Shown: positions 47,761-58,998, numbered from the stretch's first letter. The stretch is DNA of 64,000 nucleotides from Brachionus rotundiformis (GCA_016802295.1 JAESIW010000137.1:3875961-3939960); one strand, 5' to 3'. The notes: a model not told the origin generated them from the sequence alone. Translations and numbers: made by a program.

Positions 47761-48351
47761 ATCGACAGATCATTTGGTACTTATTTATTGGTTTCTTTTT
47801 TTTAGTGGTTTTTATTAACAATAAAATTATTCTCACTTTAAGATATTTATTAAAGTCAACTTTATTGCTAGCAAAGTGAAAAATGAAAAAATTAACTAAA
47901 AGTCTGTCACAATTTAGGGAATTAATAGGTATCTTTAAGTTGATGGTCAGTTCAAAAAATCACTTCAATTTAAAGAGTTTATTCTAAGATATTCGTTACG
48001 ATATATCATCGATCCTCCATGGTTTAATTAGTATCTTTTTTTATTTATGTATAGCATAAATATTGATAAACATTTATTAATGATACGCAATATGTTACCT
48101 ATCCTGTTATCACTGGTCAAATATATGCTCCATTTAATGCAACTGCTTGTTAGTTTTGTCATCCACCTTTGAAGAAAGTGTTAAGACTTCGAAAGTCTTC
48201 TCCAATACAGGATCCGTTTGACTATCGAGTTAATTCCTTATTTTTTTACATCCACGAAGCTTTTGCCATAAGGGTTAAAATTACAAGTTTCAAAAATAAA
48301 TATAGTTACCTATAAAAATTGTTCGATACATTGAATGTAGAACATAAAGTG
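47761..48351. other. Intergenic, decayed coding-like patch
   Basis: 3' flank of CCP5. Near 48155-48240 the minus strand has an open stretch reading TDPVLEKTFEVLTLSSKVDD with no start and a stop after about 25 codons. It includes the palindrome GACTTCGAAAGTC. It is probably repeat debris next to the LINE relic. Confidence 0.35.
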
Positions 48352-49141
48352 TTAATTAATTTATTTATATAATCTAAAATTGTTTATTTATTGAATTTAA
48401 CAAAAATTGTAAAGTTGTCCATTTTGGTCGCAACAATTCAAAACATGATTACAATATTGAGTCATTCCCACTTAATAAATTAGTATGCGAAAGAGATCTC
48501 GGTATATATATATCAAAAATGACCTAAAATGGGACACACAAGTAACATGTGTCACAGCTAAAGCTAATAGGATTCTCGGCATGTTGAAGAAATCGCTTAG
48601 ATATCCCAATGTCAACAACATTAAACTACTGTACACTTTGATGGTCAGACCTCACTTAGAATACGCCATAACCTCTTGGTGCCCTTACCTAAAAAAATAT
48701 TGATACGATAGAAAAGATTCAACATGGAGCAACTAAGTTGGTTCCAAATTTAAAGCAATTTACTAATTCTACACGCTTAATTAAATTTGGCCTTACGGTC
48801 CTAACTACGAGAAGACTGCGAGGAAATCTGATCCAGTTGTTTAAGTTAAATAACAAAATTGAATTAGTTGAGTTTAGAAAAGATTTAACCTATGGTCAAA
48901 GTTGCCAAGTATATAATTTAAGAAGGCATTCAAAATATCTCTGCGTCGTGAACAGATAAAAAGCTGCTCATCGCGTTTCCATTTTTTCACAAATAGAGTT
49001 GTAAATATATGGAACCAATTACCGGAAGAAATAGTTAGCGCAAAAACGTTGAATATTTTTAAGTCGACTATTACTACTAAGTTATTAATTAATTTATTTA
49101 TATAATCTAAAATTGTTTATTTATTGAATTTTACAAAAATT
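48352..49141 (+). mobile_element. 5'-truncated non-LTR retrotransposon flanked by 57-bp direct repeats
   Basis: Between 48409 and 49084 the plus strand encodes the C-terminal end of a LINE reverse transcriptase. CKVVHFGRNN and VCERDLGIYIS come first, then in a shifted frame NDLKWDTQV and AKANRILGMLKKSLRYPN, then LLYTLMVRPHLEYAITSWCPYLKK, and in a third frame IEKIQHGATKLVPNL. At least two frameshifts and stops make it dead. The same 57 bp (TTAATTAATTTATTTATATA and following) occur at 48352-48408 and 49085-49141. The right copy is the element's 3' tail. The left copy joins directly to the truncated start, as expected if it is the tail of a second, head-to-tail copy. Confidence 0.85.
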
Positions 49142-49924
49142 AGAGTGCAAAGAAAAAAAAAAAAACAATAATTTGAATAGTTTGCTTTTCTCTACAATTT
49201 GATTTATCACATAAAAATATATTTAATTTTAAAAATTAAATTAAAATATTTCCTATAAAAATTAAAGTTGGTTAGAAATTTAAAGAATCCTAAAGTCTTA
49301 AAAATTATTACTACTTTTTTTCACACCTTTAAGACCTTTAAAAACATCCTTTGGCGAAAGTATGTAGATTCTTGATTTTATTCTGGAATGTACTTTCTCC
49401 TGTCTTACTCAATTGAAGCAAAGGTAAATTTAGAATCCAATTTTATACCCAGAAAACTTATTTGTTTTCATTTTTCGAAATTGATAAAAATATTTTAAAT
49501 GCAGTTTAATTTAAATTCATTTATTTACAAACTACATTGATTTTTCAAAAATTTTAAAATAAAGCTTTGAATAGCTTGTATATATAAATACGGAATTAAA
49601 TTTAATTGCGAATTTAAAATTTTACTTTGAATAAAAAAAAATTTATTTTGACTAATTAATTGAATGAGAGGAATGTCTATTGAAAGTGGAATGTGGATTC
49701 TAAATTTGCTTTTGCTTCAATTGAGTAAAACAAGAGAAAGTATATACCAAAATAGATTGCAGGATTTAGGGATTTTTCCTATACTTTTAAGATTGGTTCT
49801 AATTAGTGTTGAGATCCGTTCAAGTGGACATCAATCCGGCCAAAATTTTTAAAAACCGTAACTATGTCAGTATAACAGGCCAATGTGTTGGCGGGCGATT
49901 TTGTAAATAGTTAGTAATTATCCT
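49142..49924. repeat. Interval containing a ~70-bp inverted repeat
   Basis: The segment 49367-49439 reappears inverted at 49693-49765 (shared core GCTTCAATTGAGTAA, then GAGAAAGTA), about 80-85 percent alike by eye, with 250 bp between the arms. The right arm lies in a 62-codon plus-strand frame that I do not regard as a gene. This may be the end pair of a small fold-back element or two opposed copies of one repeat. Confidence 0.6.
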
Positions 49925-50110
49925 AAGATAATTAAAGGTCTACCAGGCCTATTACGATACTATTTGCTCCCTTACTACTTTTTCTTTTTAATGAATGCTT
50001 GAGATTAAAATCTATTGCTGATGACTGGAAGCAAGCTTTATTTAAAAATAAAGATAATAAATCAGACATTAACAATTATTGGGCTATTTTGATTCTCATT
50101 AAATAAAATC
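49925..50110 (+). pseudogene. Reverse transcriptase fragment (non-LTR type)
   Basis: The plus strand reads IADDWKQALFKNKDNKSDIN then NYWAILIL, matching the LINE reverse transcriptase opening motif (W..A.v.PifKKGdksd.nNYRPIsLl). Upstream frames look coding but are broken. No start or catalytic YADD box is present. It is a second relic, 0.8 kb beyond the first, which carries only the C-terminal end; the two could derive from one family in scrambled order. Confidence 0.6.
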
Positions 50111-50811
50111 ATTTTTCCAAATAAAACCAGAAATATTGTTTCAGAAAGTGGGGAAAAATAGGATGATCGATTCCGCGCTTCTTGAGTTGCGTTGACCAAA
50201 GGCTATTTAAAATGAACATATTTCTAATTGAAAAATTTAACTTGATATGAAAAAAAAATTATAACTGATAATCGATTGTTTATTCCAAGAATCAGTCAAG
50301 ACTATAATGTAAACATCTGACAAAGGGACAGTCCCGGTCAGCTTCATAATGGAAAGAGAAAACACACAATAATAACTCAAACGGAATCAAATTGAAATAA
50401 AATTGCTCTATTTAAATAATTTTATTTAAATTAAAGAAAATTTGAACTTCTCCTGAAATAAAAGAAAAATAAATTGCAAAATTAAAGATGAAATTACTCT
50501 CTTCAAAGCTTAAATAATTTAAATAAAATTTAATTTTTCAAAAGTGGCTAATTTTATTTTAAAAATGGGTAAATTTATTAGGTCTTTATTAAAAAAAAAA
50601 TAATTTCATAATTTTTAATCATGCTTTTTCATAAAGCTTAAAAAATAAAAGGTAAAAAAAGCTTAATTTTATAAATTTTCTCAATTTAGTCATTTTAATA
50701 TTGATTATATATTTAATAAAAAACCAATTTAAGCATTAATTATTAATAAAAGCATTCACAGAGATTTACCTTGACACTTTAATGAACTTAATCAATTAAA
50801 AATTTAAAATT
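50111..50811. other. Intergenic, no gene seen
   Basis: AT-rich 3' flank of the following minus-strand gene. A small less AT-rich patch near 50280-50370 carries no frame. Nothing else can be supported. Confidence 0.4.
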
Positions 50812-51840
50812 CTAATGAAAATAATTTGAATGAGCGCAATTAGAACACTTAATTCCACTTAAGCAAAGCTTTAGAAGATGATAACGTTTTTTCATGGCAT
50901 CATAATCTTTGCCAAAATTCAAATTCCAGTCCATTTTAAACAACAGCCTGTCCATAATTAACTTCTCTTCCAGTATTTCCTCTTGGCTCATCAATTCTAT
51001 GTGATCTGACTTGATTTTGCTGCGAAATTCTTCCAAACTGGTCAAATCATCCTGCTTTTTCTTGACCTCAACAACTGAGTTCAAAGACCCGGCATTCATG
51101 GTAACTTCGGATTTGTTTGCCGAATGATAGCTAGAAATAGAAGGGTTGGCTGTATTCGATTTGGAATGACTCAAAATCGAAGTCCTTTTGTTAATTTTTA
51201 CTTTTTTATTTTTTTTACAAATGTAATCAATGACTTTGGGAGACCAGACTTTAAATTCTTCACCAACATCTTTTACTTGGGAATGATTGGAGTTAATGGA
51301 ATTGTTCAAATTTTCGAATCTTTCGATTCGATCTGAAACCCTAAATGGAGCTTGTTCGCCAACATTCTGAACAGGCCATTTGGCTGAAATCCTGAATTTT
51401 TTTCTGTGCTTGAGAATATTTCTGTTCAATTGTCTCTTGTTTAGATAACGTTGGATATGAGCTTCTATAGAGCGGTTCAAATGCTGCTCGAATGATTGGA
51501 CAGTACCACAGTCACCCACTGGTCCGATTCCGATTGCCAAGAATTGCTTAATAAGATCGAAATTAGGTGAGTTGATAATTTCGGATATCTTAGCAATAAA
51601 CTCGGTGTTCGCTTGATTTTCAACTTGGTGGAGGCTTTTTTCGCCAGGTCTGTGCTCGCTGTAAGCACTAAATTTCTGCTTAAAAAAATTTTTAATTGAG
51701 CTTTTGATTGTTTCTTTCTTTCCAAGAAAAATATCCGGACTTTGGGAAGAGGAAATCGACTGGGTCGATTCGTATATTCTCTCATCTGTTTTTAAAGGAA
51801 TGCAGTTAATTTTAAGAACCTGTTTGGGCTTCTTATCCAT
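50812..51840 (-). CDS. Uncharacterised basic protein (342 aa)
   Basis: Intronless frame starting at MDKKPKQVLKINCIPLK (51840); the frame continues a little further upstream without ATG. No domain is recognised. What can be seen: a Ser-rich N-terminus, a central NSPNFDLIKQFLAIGIGPVG stretch, an RRK-rich segment (LNKRQLNRNILKHRKKFRIS), a predicted helical region near the C-terminus (DLTSLEEFRSKIKSDHIELM, then EEILEEKLIMDRLLFKMDW), and a terminal CSNCAHSNYFH that could bind metal. There is no signal peptide or TM segment, so it is cytosolic or nuclear. Length and composition argue for a real gene. Confidence 0.65.
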   Translation of the reverse strand: MDKKPKQVLKINCIPLKTDERIYESTQSISSSQSPDIFLGKKETIKSSIKNFFKQKFSAYSEHRPGEKSLHQVENQANTEFIAKISEIINSPNFDLIKQFLAIGIGPVGDCGTVQSFEQHLNRSIEAHIQRYLNKRQLNRNILKHRKKFRISAKWPVQNVGEQAPFRVSDRIERFENLNNSINSNHSQVKDVGEEFKVWSPKVIDYICKKNKKVKINKRTSILSHSKSNTANPSISSYHSANKSEVTMNAGSLNSVVEVKKKQDDLTSLEEFRSKIKSDHIELMSQEEILEEKLIMDRLLFKMDWNLNFGKDYDAMKKRYHLLKLCLSGIKCSNCAHSNYFH

Positions 51841-52825
51841 TGTTCTAATTTGAGCCAAATAAAATTTAATTTGGCGAAATATCTGATCATAAAAGGCGCC
51901 AACAAATAAATCATTTTGCCATGGAAATGGAAAATGTTAAGATTTTGAATAAAAAAAAATACAAAAAATCTATTAATGCAAACCCAAGGCTTAAAATACA
52001 TCTTTGGAGCATTAGGTGGTATCTAAAAATGATGGTAAATGTGTTACATTCACCAAATAATTGAATGAGGGATTACCATGACTTAAATCATACAAGATTT
52101 ATTAATTAATTAATTAAAATCTTCCATTAGGGATCTCATTCGTAATTAATTAAAGCTAATTTAAAGCAAACTTATTTCCAAGATTTGATTAAAGACTCCC
52201 AAAAAGATGAAAGACCAAGAGATAGCAATATTTTTTTTTATTGATTTGCTGATTAATTTGTAAAATTTTTTATAAAATTTTATAAAACAAAAGCTCATCC
52301 AATTATTTCTTGATTAATTGATTGAAAACTCTTTTTTGTGTATCTTTTAGGTGCCAAAAGATAGCTGTTATTTAAGAATAAAATTATATGGTTTAAACCA
52401 TTAAGTCCAAACTATGTTTCAAAAAGTTCAATCATTTCTATTATGTCATTGGTGACAATTGTTGCTTCTCCACAAATGAATTTTAATTTTCTACCTTTCA
52501 AATGTTCTCCAAGACAACTATAAGGATTTGATTTGGTAAAGGTTAAGCATGAAAAAATTTTTCCTATATGTTTAAATATATTCAAGACTTTTGTACCAAG
52601 ATTTCCCAATGATCTTATTTAGAAATATGATGTTGGTATTTTTTAAAAACTAGCCCAAAAATTTCATATAATTATTTAAAATCTAATTAAAATTTATTAG
52701 CACCAAGCTGTAATGAGAGCCTGTTTGCCTTTGTTTACTATTTTATATGATAAAAATGATTAAAATTTTAAAAATTATATTTTATAAATCTGTAATAAAA
52801 ATGAAAATTATAAATCAAATATCAT
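51841..52825. other. Intergenic, with a weak minus-strand ORF at 52412-52609
   Basis: Mostly AT-rich. The 65-codon minus-strand frame (…KSNPYSCLGEHLKGRKLKFI, then CGEATIVTNDIIEMIELFET) looks more protein-like than chance. It has no credible start or splice partner and no recognised family. It may be a relic or a last exon; I do not call it a gene. Confidence 0.35.
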
Positions 52826-53794
52826 TTATAATGTTTGCATAAAATCGGCAATTTTTTTGGCACATTGACTAAATGCATTTGGCAAAAAAACACCATTGTG
52901 AAAAAATCCATGCACAGTGCCATCAATTTGGTGCAGAGTACATTCAATATTATTTTCGCGTAACTTTTTCTCATATGCATATGAATGGTCAACCAAAGGA
53001 TCCAATTCAGCACATATAATCAAGCATTTGGGCAAGTCTTGAAAATCCTGGTAGAATAGAGGCGAAGCCTTTTGCATTACAGCATCCTTTTCATCTATTA
53101 AATTATCTATGAAAAATTTTATCAAAACCGGATTGATAAGATAGCAGTCTTTGGAGTATTTTTCATATGAATGGTATTTTAGTGTTATCAAATCAACACA
53201 TGGATAGACCAGAATTTGATAAGCTAGTTCTTTTTTGAAGTCATGAGCCAAAATTGCGGAATAGTGTCCACCGGCGCTGTCCCCACATACACCTACTTTG
53301 CTCTTGGGAGTTCCAAGCAAGGCCTTGTTGTCCAAAACCCACCGAAGAGCACTCTCACAGTCGCTAATTTGCACCAAAAATTTATTCTCGGGCGCCAATC
53401 GGTACTCGACCGATACCCAAATTGTCTTGGTAATGGTAGCACAAGAGGCGACAGCGTGGTAATGGGAGTCACGCGAGCCAAATGTCCAACCACCACCGTG
53501 GTAAAAAACAGTAATAGGTGAATCGGATACGCAATCTTTGGGCACACAAATAGTCACTGGTATTTCATAACCATCTACTGAATTCTTTACCAAAACCTCT
53601 CTCTTGTCCAAATTGTCAAAATTTAATTTAGACAAAATCTTAGCCGTGTTGGCTGCTCGCGCTTTTCTTGACAAATTTACATCAATGCTCGGCACCTGAG
53701 ACGGCCGTATTATCTTGAGCGAGCTGACCACAAACTCCTTGGTTTCTTGAGCCATTCGCTCGTCTACTTCAAACTGTTCTCCTACTTGCTGCAT
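52826..53794 (-). CDS. Alpha/beta hydrolase, HSL/arylacetamide deacetylase family
   Basis: Intronless, 322 aa, the usual size for soluble family IV carboxylesterases. It hydrolyses ester or amide bonds of small or lipid substrates. The oxyanion-hole motif HGGGW lies at about residue 99-103, VSVEYRLAPE follows, the nucleophile Ser is in GDSAGG at about 170, the acid is in ELDPLVD, and the His is in TVHGF. There is no signal peptide or N-terminal membrane anchor of the AADAC type, so it is probably cytosolic. The start MQQVGEQFEVDERMAQ gives a complete cap helix. The lack of introns and the HGGGW form are also common in bacterial relatives, so acquisition by transfer is possible but not shown. 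Confidence 0.92.
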   Translation of the reverse strand: MQQVGEQFEVDERMAQETKEFVVSSLKIIRPSQVPSIDVNLSRKARAANTAKILSKLNFDNLDKREVLVKNSVDGYEIPVTICVPKDCVSDSPITVFYHGGGWTFGSRDSHYHAVASCATITKTIWVSVEYRLAPENKFLVQISDCESALRWVLDNKALLGTPKSKVGVCGDSAGGHYSAILAHDFKKELAYQILVYPCVDLITLKYHSYEKYSKDCYLINPVLIKFFIDNLIDEKDAVMQKASPLFYQDFQDLPKCLIICAELDPLVDHSYAYEKKLRENNIECTLHQIDGTVHGFFHNGVFLPNAFSQCAKKIADFMQTL

Positions 53795-54218
53795 TACTTT
53801 TTATCAAGCATTAATATTTTAATATTCAAATTAAAAAAAATAAATTTAAGTTTTATTTCAAATATATCATAAATTATACAAAAGGTGATAAGAAATGTAG
53901 ATAATTTACGGTATCGTAGGTGAATATCAAATAAAAAATGAATTTTTTCAAGGAAAAATTAGACCAGATTTAATTTATTCTCTCTCTATCTCACTCTCTT
54001 TTTTTTTCTTTTTCTCTCACCGAGATATAAACCATGAGATACTTTGATTGTGTAATTTTATCATGTCAATGAAGGTAGTTAAGTTTTCCGGATTTTTTTG
54101 TACAAACTTTATAAAAAATCCAGCTGTTTTATTACGTAACTTTAACCTTAAACAAATCGGTTAAATAACCCGATTTGAGTTAACTTTTGATAAAATTAAA
54201 AAAAAAAAACCTTCAAAA
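53795..54218. other. Divergent promoter region with pyrimidine microsatellite
   Basis: A short gap between the hydrolase (-) and lectin (+) genes, which read away from each other. A TC/T-rich tract at about 53980-54018 (TTCTCTCTCTATCTCACTC and following) is the only notable feature. No coding frame was seen. Confidence 0.5.
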
Positions 54219-54852
54219 ATGAACCTTGCTTTTATCTTCATAGGCCTACTAGCGCTCGGACTCAGCCAGTCTCTTCCAAGTTAAAACTAGCCCATTAATT
54301 CTAAAATAAAAATATAAAAAATTTTATTTTTATTTTTAGTAAACAGTGCGTGTGACCACTTGCCGTATGACTTTCATACCATCCCGGGTACTCGGGAATA
54401 CTTCTTTTTAAGGTATGAGCTAAGAACGCCCAATGGTGCAAAACAGTACTGCAATTCCATAGGCATGGAGCTCGCCTCTGTTCAATCACCAGCTCAAAAC
54501 CAGCTAATCAACAGTAAATGGTCTAGCATATTTTTTCCTAACCAATTGTATAAATTGCTTTATTCCAAGGTTTCATGAAGCAAACCAATGTTGACAATGG
54601 CCTCTTTCACACATCGGGCCGCATTCTTCAGAACAATACATTTGTCTGGACCAATGGTAACAGTGTAAGCTACACTAATTTCGACCGGCGTAGGCTGCTC
54701 TCAATTAGTTTAATCATTTTTTGATTATTTTAAATTTAGCCTATCGATTTGACCCGGTCTACAATTATGTCGCAATAAACAAAACAAATGGCTTATGGGT
54801 TACGGTCAGTTGTGACCTGGTCGCGGGCATTATTTGCCATGTGAAATGCTAA
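54219..54852 (+). CDS. Secreted C-type-lectin-like protein, 4 exons
   Basis: Exons 54219-54279, 54340-54513, 54570-54689 and 54740-54852 join in phase 1 throughout to 155 aa; the introns are 50-60 bp. Exon 1 is a signal peptide (MNLAFIFIGLLALGLSQSLP). The rest is a single CTLD: YFFLRYELRTPNGAKQYCNS, GMELASVQSPAQNQLI, FVWTNGNSVSYTNFD, then NYVAINKTNGLWVTVSCDLV and ICHVKC. The core cysteines are present, but the EPN/QPD and WND calcium/sugar motifs are not, so classical calcium-dependent sugar binding is unlikely. AATAAA lies just past the stop. It was missed by simple ORF reading because every exon is short. Confidence 0.87.
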
Positions 54853-57741
54853 GCGGGCGCTTTTTTTAATAAATTTTCTTATTTTCTAATAAATATTATT
54901 AAAAAAGCATTTTTAATTTATTGAATTTTTAATTGTTAAAATATGAGCAAATATTTATTATCCATGTGTTTAAAAAAAATCGATAAATCATTTTTATAAC
55001 TCTACCTTCAAAGAAGAGAAGTTAATTAGATTTTCTTAGATAGGATATGAAGTGATTAGAAATGCATATTTTAAATGTTTTTCATCACTAAGCAGCCCTA
55101 ATTGGCAATCGAACTCAAAAGTAGGGGGTTCCGCAATTCTGAAAATGCCAAACGAACCCCTATAACAATTTCATTGGGAACAAAATTAATTTCATAAGCT
55201 TGCTTTTGTTCCTCCTGGGTTTGATATTTTGAATAATTATCTGACATAAAATATTTAAATAATTAAAGATTAGTTAAATAGATTTTTATTTGATTAATTA
55301 AGAATTTTAAATTTTTGACTAAAAGCTAGTTGTTGTTTCCCAGTTTGTCAGAGGTCAACTAGATATGAAAAAAATGGCTTTACCAGACCACATGTCAACA
55401 CTTGGTTCTAAATTATCTTATTTTTTGTAAGTAATTAGTTCGAAATATTCGGATTAGTTAGGCCTAATTAAAATTTTTAAAATAATCGCAATAAAAATTT
55501 TTTCGATAGAAAAATTCAAATTTATTTTAATTTTTTATTACAATTTTCTATTTTGTTTAATAAAAACTGTCTAAATTACGTATTTTAATATTTTTATTTT
55601 AGTATCAAAAAGTATTTTAGCAGACACACTGATTACTTGGCACATATGGACTCGCTTTATGTCCCTTAAATTCATGCTACAAAAATAATTTAAACTAACA
55701 TTGGCATTAAAATGATTTATTTAGATAAAAAAAAAGTAAAAAAAAATAAAATTTAGGTTTAATATGACACACTTTTTGCATCTGTTAGAGAGCTTTGGCT
55801 TACGGTTTAATGAATTGTTTAAATAAAGAGGCTAAGCTCTTAAATTTGTGACTTAATTACTTAATTGCAGTTTAATAAAAGACAATCCGAGATTAGGTTT
55901 AGCCTTTTTTTGTTTTAAAGCTCGAACTGGATTTTAAATTTTCCAGAATTTTGTTTTCACGCAGTTGAATGGTATTGCCAAACACAGGTCACAGACATTT
56001 TCAATATTTTTTTTTCTTGGAAAATTAATTATTTTTTTCCAAGTGAATAAAATTTTGCTCTAGGAAAGAGATTTTTTTTTATTACCAGGATAAGATTTCT
56101 TCTATTTGTCTTTAATATTTAATTATTGTAAAAGCTCAAATTGTGAAAAGAGTAAATTAATTAAATTCTAATTCTATAGAATATAAAAAAGCCTTTCTAG
56201 TCAAATTTGAGAAAAAATTAAACCCAAAGCTAAATAAATAAAATATTACGAGAAATAAATACAAGGATATAAAGAGCAAATTTTATTTTTTATTTTTAAA
56301 TTGTGGTCTAAATTAAGAAATTGAAAAGGTATGTTCATTTTTGAGACAATGTTAACTAAGGCAGATAGGCACACAAATATTCATTTGGGTTAATTAGTAT
56401 CAAAATTTCTGATTTAAATTAGAGAAAAAATTCAATTTTCCAATCTAATAAGTTTATTTAATAAGAAAAATAGACAAATTGCATAAAATGTTTGGCCTGG
56501 TCTGAGCCCAGTATGGCTGAGTCGAGCTTGAGCGATTAGAAGAGGTCACTGCTCGGGGCCAACATTCAAAATTTGGGTTAAATTTGTGACTAAATTTTTA
56601 ATTAACTTTTGAGATAAATAAAAAATTTTTCTTTTTATTTTTGTTTTTAAATAACTGGCCATTTTAAAAGTGGCAAAGCTCGACAAGGTAAACAAAGCTT
56701 CAAATAGCTTCCTAGTATCTTCCCAACAATACCTAAAAATATCGATTTTCTCTATGCGACAAAAAAGCTATTTATAATTGTCAAATTATGCTTTTTCGTC
56801 GTTTGTTCAGCTAAGCGCTGAATCAAGGTCCAGATAGGTCAAGTAGCCCATATTTACATTGGGCTAATCGGATTTAGCAACTCAAAAAAGAGATTAGAAT
56901 TTAACAATTGAAATTTTTTTATTTTATTATATAATTTGATTATAATTACTTTTCATTTATAGAAAAATAATAAAAAAATAACTAAATTTACATTTATTAA
57001 AGATTAATTATTGGGATTTATTTTCTTTAAAGTCAAACATAAGTGAAAATGAGCTTTTAGTACAATTTCTAAGGTTACATAATCAGCTCTTCTGGATTCC
57101 ATTAATACAAACTAATTATTTTCTACGGTAGGCACTACAGAGCTAATGGTTCATGTAGGCTTCGTTACATGACTACACAAATTGTTTACGGATCACTTGA
57201 ATAGCTCTTTTGTTCCAAATTTGGCTCCTAATGTCACTGACTAAAGTTTTTTGCCATCAATTTTGGATAAGTGTGTGTGTGTGTATGTTTTTGTTGTTCT
57301 ACAACAAGTATTCTCAAAATTCTAAACATCTACAATTTTTTTAAATTTAAAATAAAGTTTTAAAATAGTTAATAAAAAAATTTTATTTGTGCTAAATTAT
57401 TATTTAATGAAATTTAATAATATTTTATTGTGATTTGTTTTGTTTTGAATAGTTTTCGCCTAAGCAGGCCTTGTGTAGTGTGGCGATGCGCTTGGGTCAC
57501 TTTTTTTCGAATTAACCCATTTTTAAATTAGTTTAGAAACTTAATACATATCAGTTGTTGCTACAATATATTGCTACAATTGTTGTTTGATTTTAAACCT
57601 AACAATAACAATATACAAAGAGCCCAAATTGGCTATCTAATTTGTTTTATTGTTGTAGAAAATTATTAAAATTTGAAAATAGCTCTTAAATAGTGCTGGG
57701 ATTTGATGCCCGAGATATTTGATGAATAGAGTTGTAGCACA
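54853..57741. other. Intergenic, 2.9 kb, with one short ORF
   Basis: Mostly AT-rich. It contains the short minus-strand ORF at 55098-55247, a less AT-rich patch at 56490-56570 with ATGGCTGAGTCGAGC (stopped after 8 codons; could be a 5' untranslated exon of the dynein adaptor), and a GT microsatellite at about 57273-57286. No other gene was seen. Confidence 0.45.
55098..55247 (-). CDS. Short ORF (49 aa), unidentified
   Basis: An ATG-to-TAG frame in a GC-richer patch: MSDNYSKYQTQEEQKQAYEI, then NFVPNEIVIGVRLAFSELRN and a short hydrophobic end. The composition is protein-like rather than AT noise. There is no signal peptide and no family. It could be a small protein, a first exon (a GGG|GTTCGT donor is possible) or a relic of an element. 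Confidence 0.3.
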   Translation of the reverse strand: MSDNYSKYQTQEEQKQAYEINFVPNEIVIGVRLAFSELRNPLLLSSIAN

Positions 57742-58998
57742 ATGGAGCAAGAAGTAGGTACCAAAGCCCACTTTGGATGCTGGCACTAATTTTTCTAGAT
57801 TAAAAAGCTTTGTGAAGATTTGGCCGAGAAAGAGCAGGCGCTTGTTCTTGCGGCACAGTTTGGCAAAAGTCTTATAGAGGAAAAAGAGGAGCTCGAGAAG
57901 CATATCGAGTGTCTTAGACGCGACCATCAGCTCCAGCTCGAGGTAATTTAGGCTATCTATTTTGAATTAAAACCTAATTAGGCTTAGTATTATGAGCAAG
58001 AGTCGTTCGAGCTGAAGCGGTCCATGGAAGCCATGCGCAACGAGTACGAGTCCAAGATAAGCGAGCTGATGGAAGATGTGCTTGCGCTCAAAAAAGAGCT
58101 CAAGCAGTCCAAGTCGACCGCGCTGGACCTGGCCAGCGACAAGCAGCACTCAGAGAACCTGGACCGAATTCAAGAGCTTAGCGACATGAATGAGGCCATG
58201 GAAAAGCAATTAGGCGCTCTAGAGTACCAATTGGGCCTCGCCAACCAAAAATGCCAGAATTTAGAAACCGATTTGGCCCTTGTAAACAAACAGTTGTCAG
58301 ATAGCTCAAGTTTAGTGTCCAATTATCAGAGGGAATTGGCAAAATGCTCCAACAAACAAAATGAGTTGGAGTTTGTTTTGGTACAGTCGTGCACAGAACG
58401 GGACAAGCAAAGCAAAATATTGGAAGAATTGGGCAATAAGTTTTTAATTATTGAAAATGAAAAAAATCAATTAGAAAATTTGGTAATTGGAAAATTTTAT
58501 TAAATTGGAAAAATTTTGAGAAATTGATATTTATTGATTTTTTTTTCCACAAAGGTGTACAGAAACGAGACTGAGATTTACAATCTGCGTCGATTAAATA
58601 AACTTTTAAGTTATAAAATAAATAGTCAAAAGTTAAATGATAAAAATGAGGCTTTGATGCTCAATTTTGCCAAAAGTGCCAAGTTTGCTGAAGACGACTC
58701 GGCTCTTGACTGCATATCTAACCTGGACAACACGTCCGAGTACGACGACGACTTTGACATAGACAATACCTATTTTAAAGTAATTTATTTTCAATTCAAT
58801 TGAGTAGAAGTGAATGTGGTTATTTTTAAGAATCAAGATTTGGATGACATGGAAAACAGGCCGGTACAGGTCATGGAAAACTTGCACTATTTCGACTGTG
58901 GCCGATTGTTGTGTGATGGCGTTTCCTGGAAACAAGAGTCGACTGAGAGCGAGGAGAACATGGACATAAAATTAAGTAGCCTCAAAGAAAATAAATGA
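57742..58998 (+). CDS. BICD-related dynein-activating coiled-coil adaptor, 5 exons
   Basis: Exons 57742-57753, 57799-57942, 57988-58482, 58555-58779 and 58831-58998, all phase 0, give 347 aa; the introns are 45-72 bp. Nearly the whole protein is coiled coil. Near the N-terminus KEQALVLAAQFGKSLIEEKE contains the CC1 box (AAxxG), the motif by which BICD, BICDR, Spindly and HAP1/TRAK adaptors bind the dynein light intermediate chain. The following SKISELMEDVLALKKEL matches the BICDR family best. Such proteins link dynein-dynactin to cargo. The C-terminal part turns acidic (DNTSEYDDDFDID) and ends without a coiled coil. It is shorter than vertebrate BICDR1 (about 570 aa). The first exon codes only four residues (MEQE), so an upstream exon may be missing. 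Confidence 0.82.
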
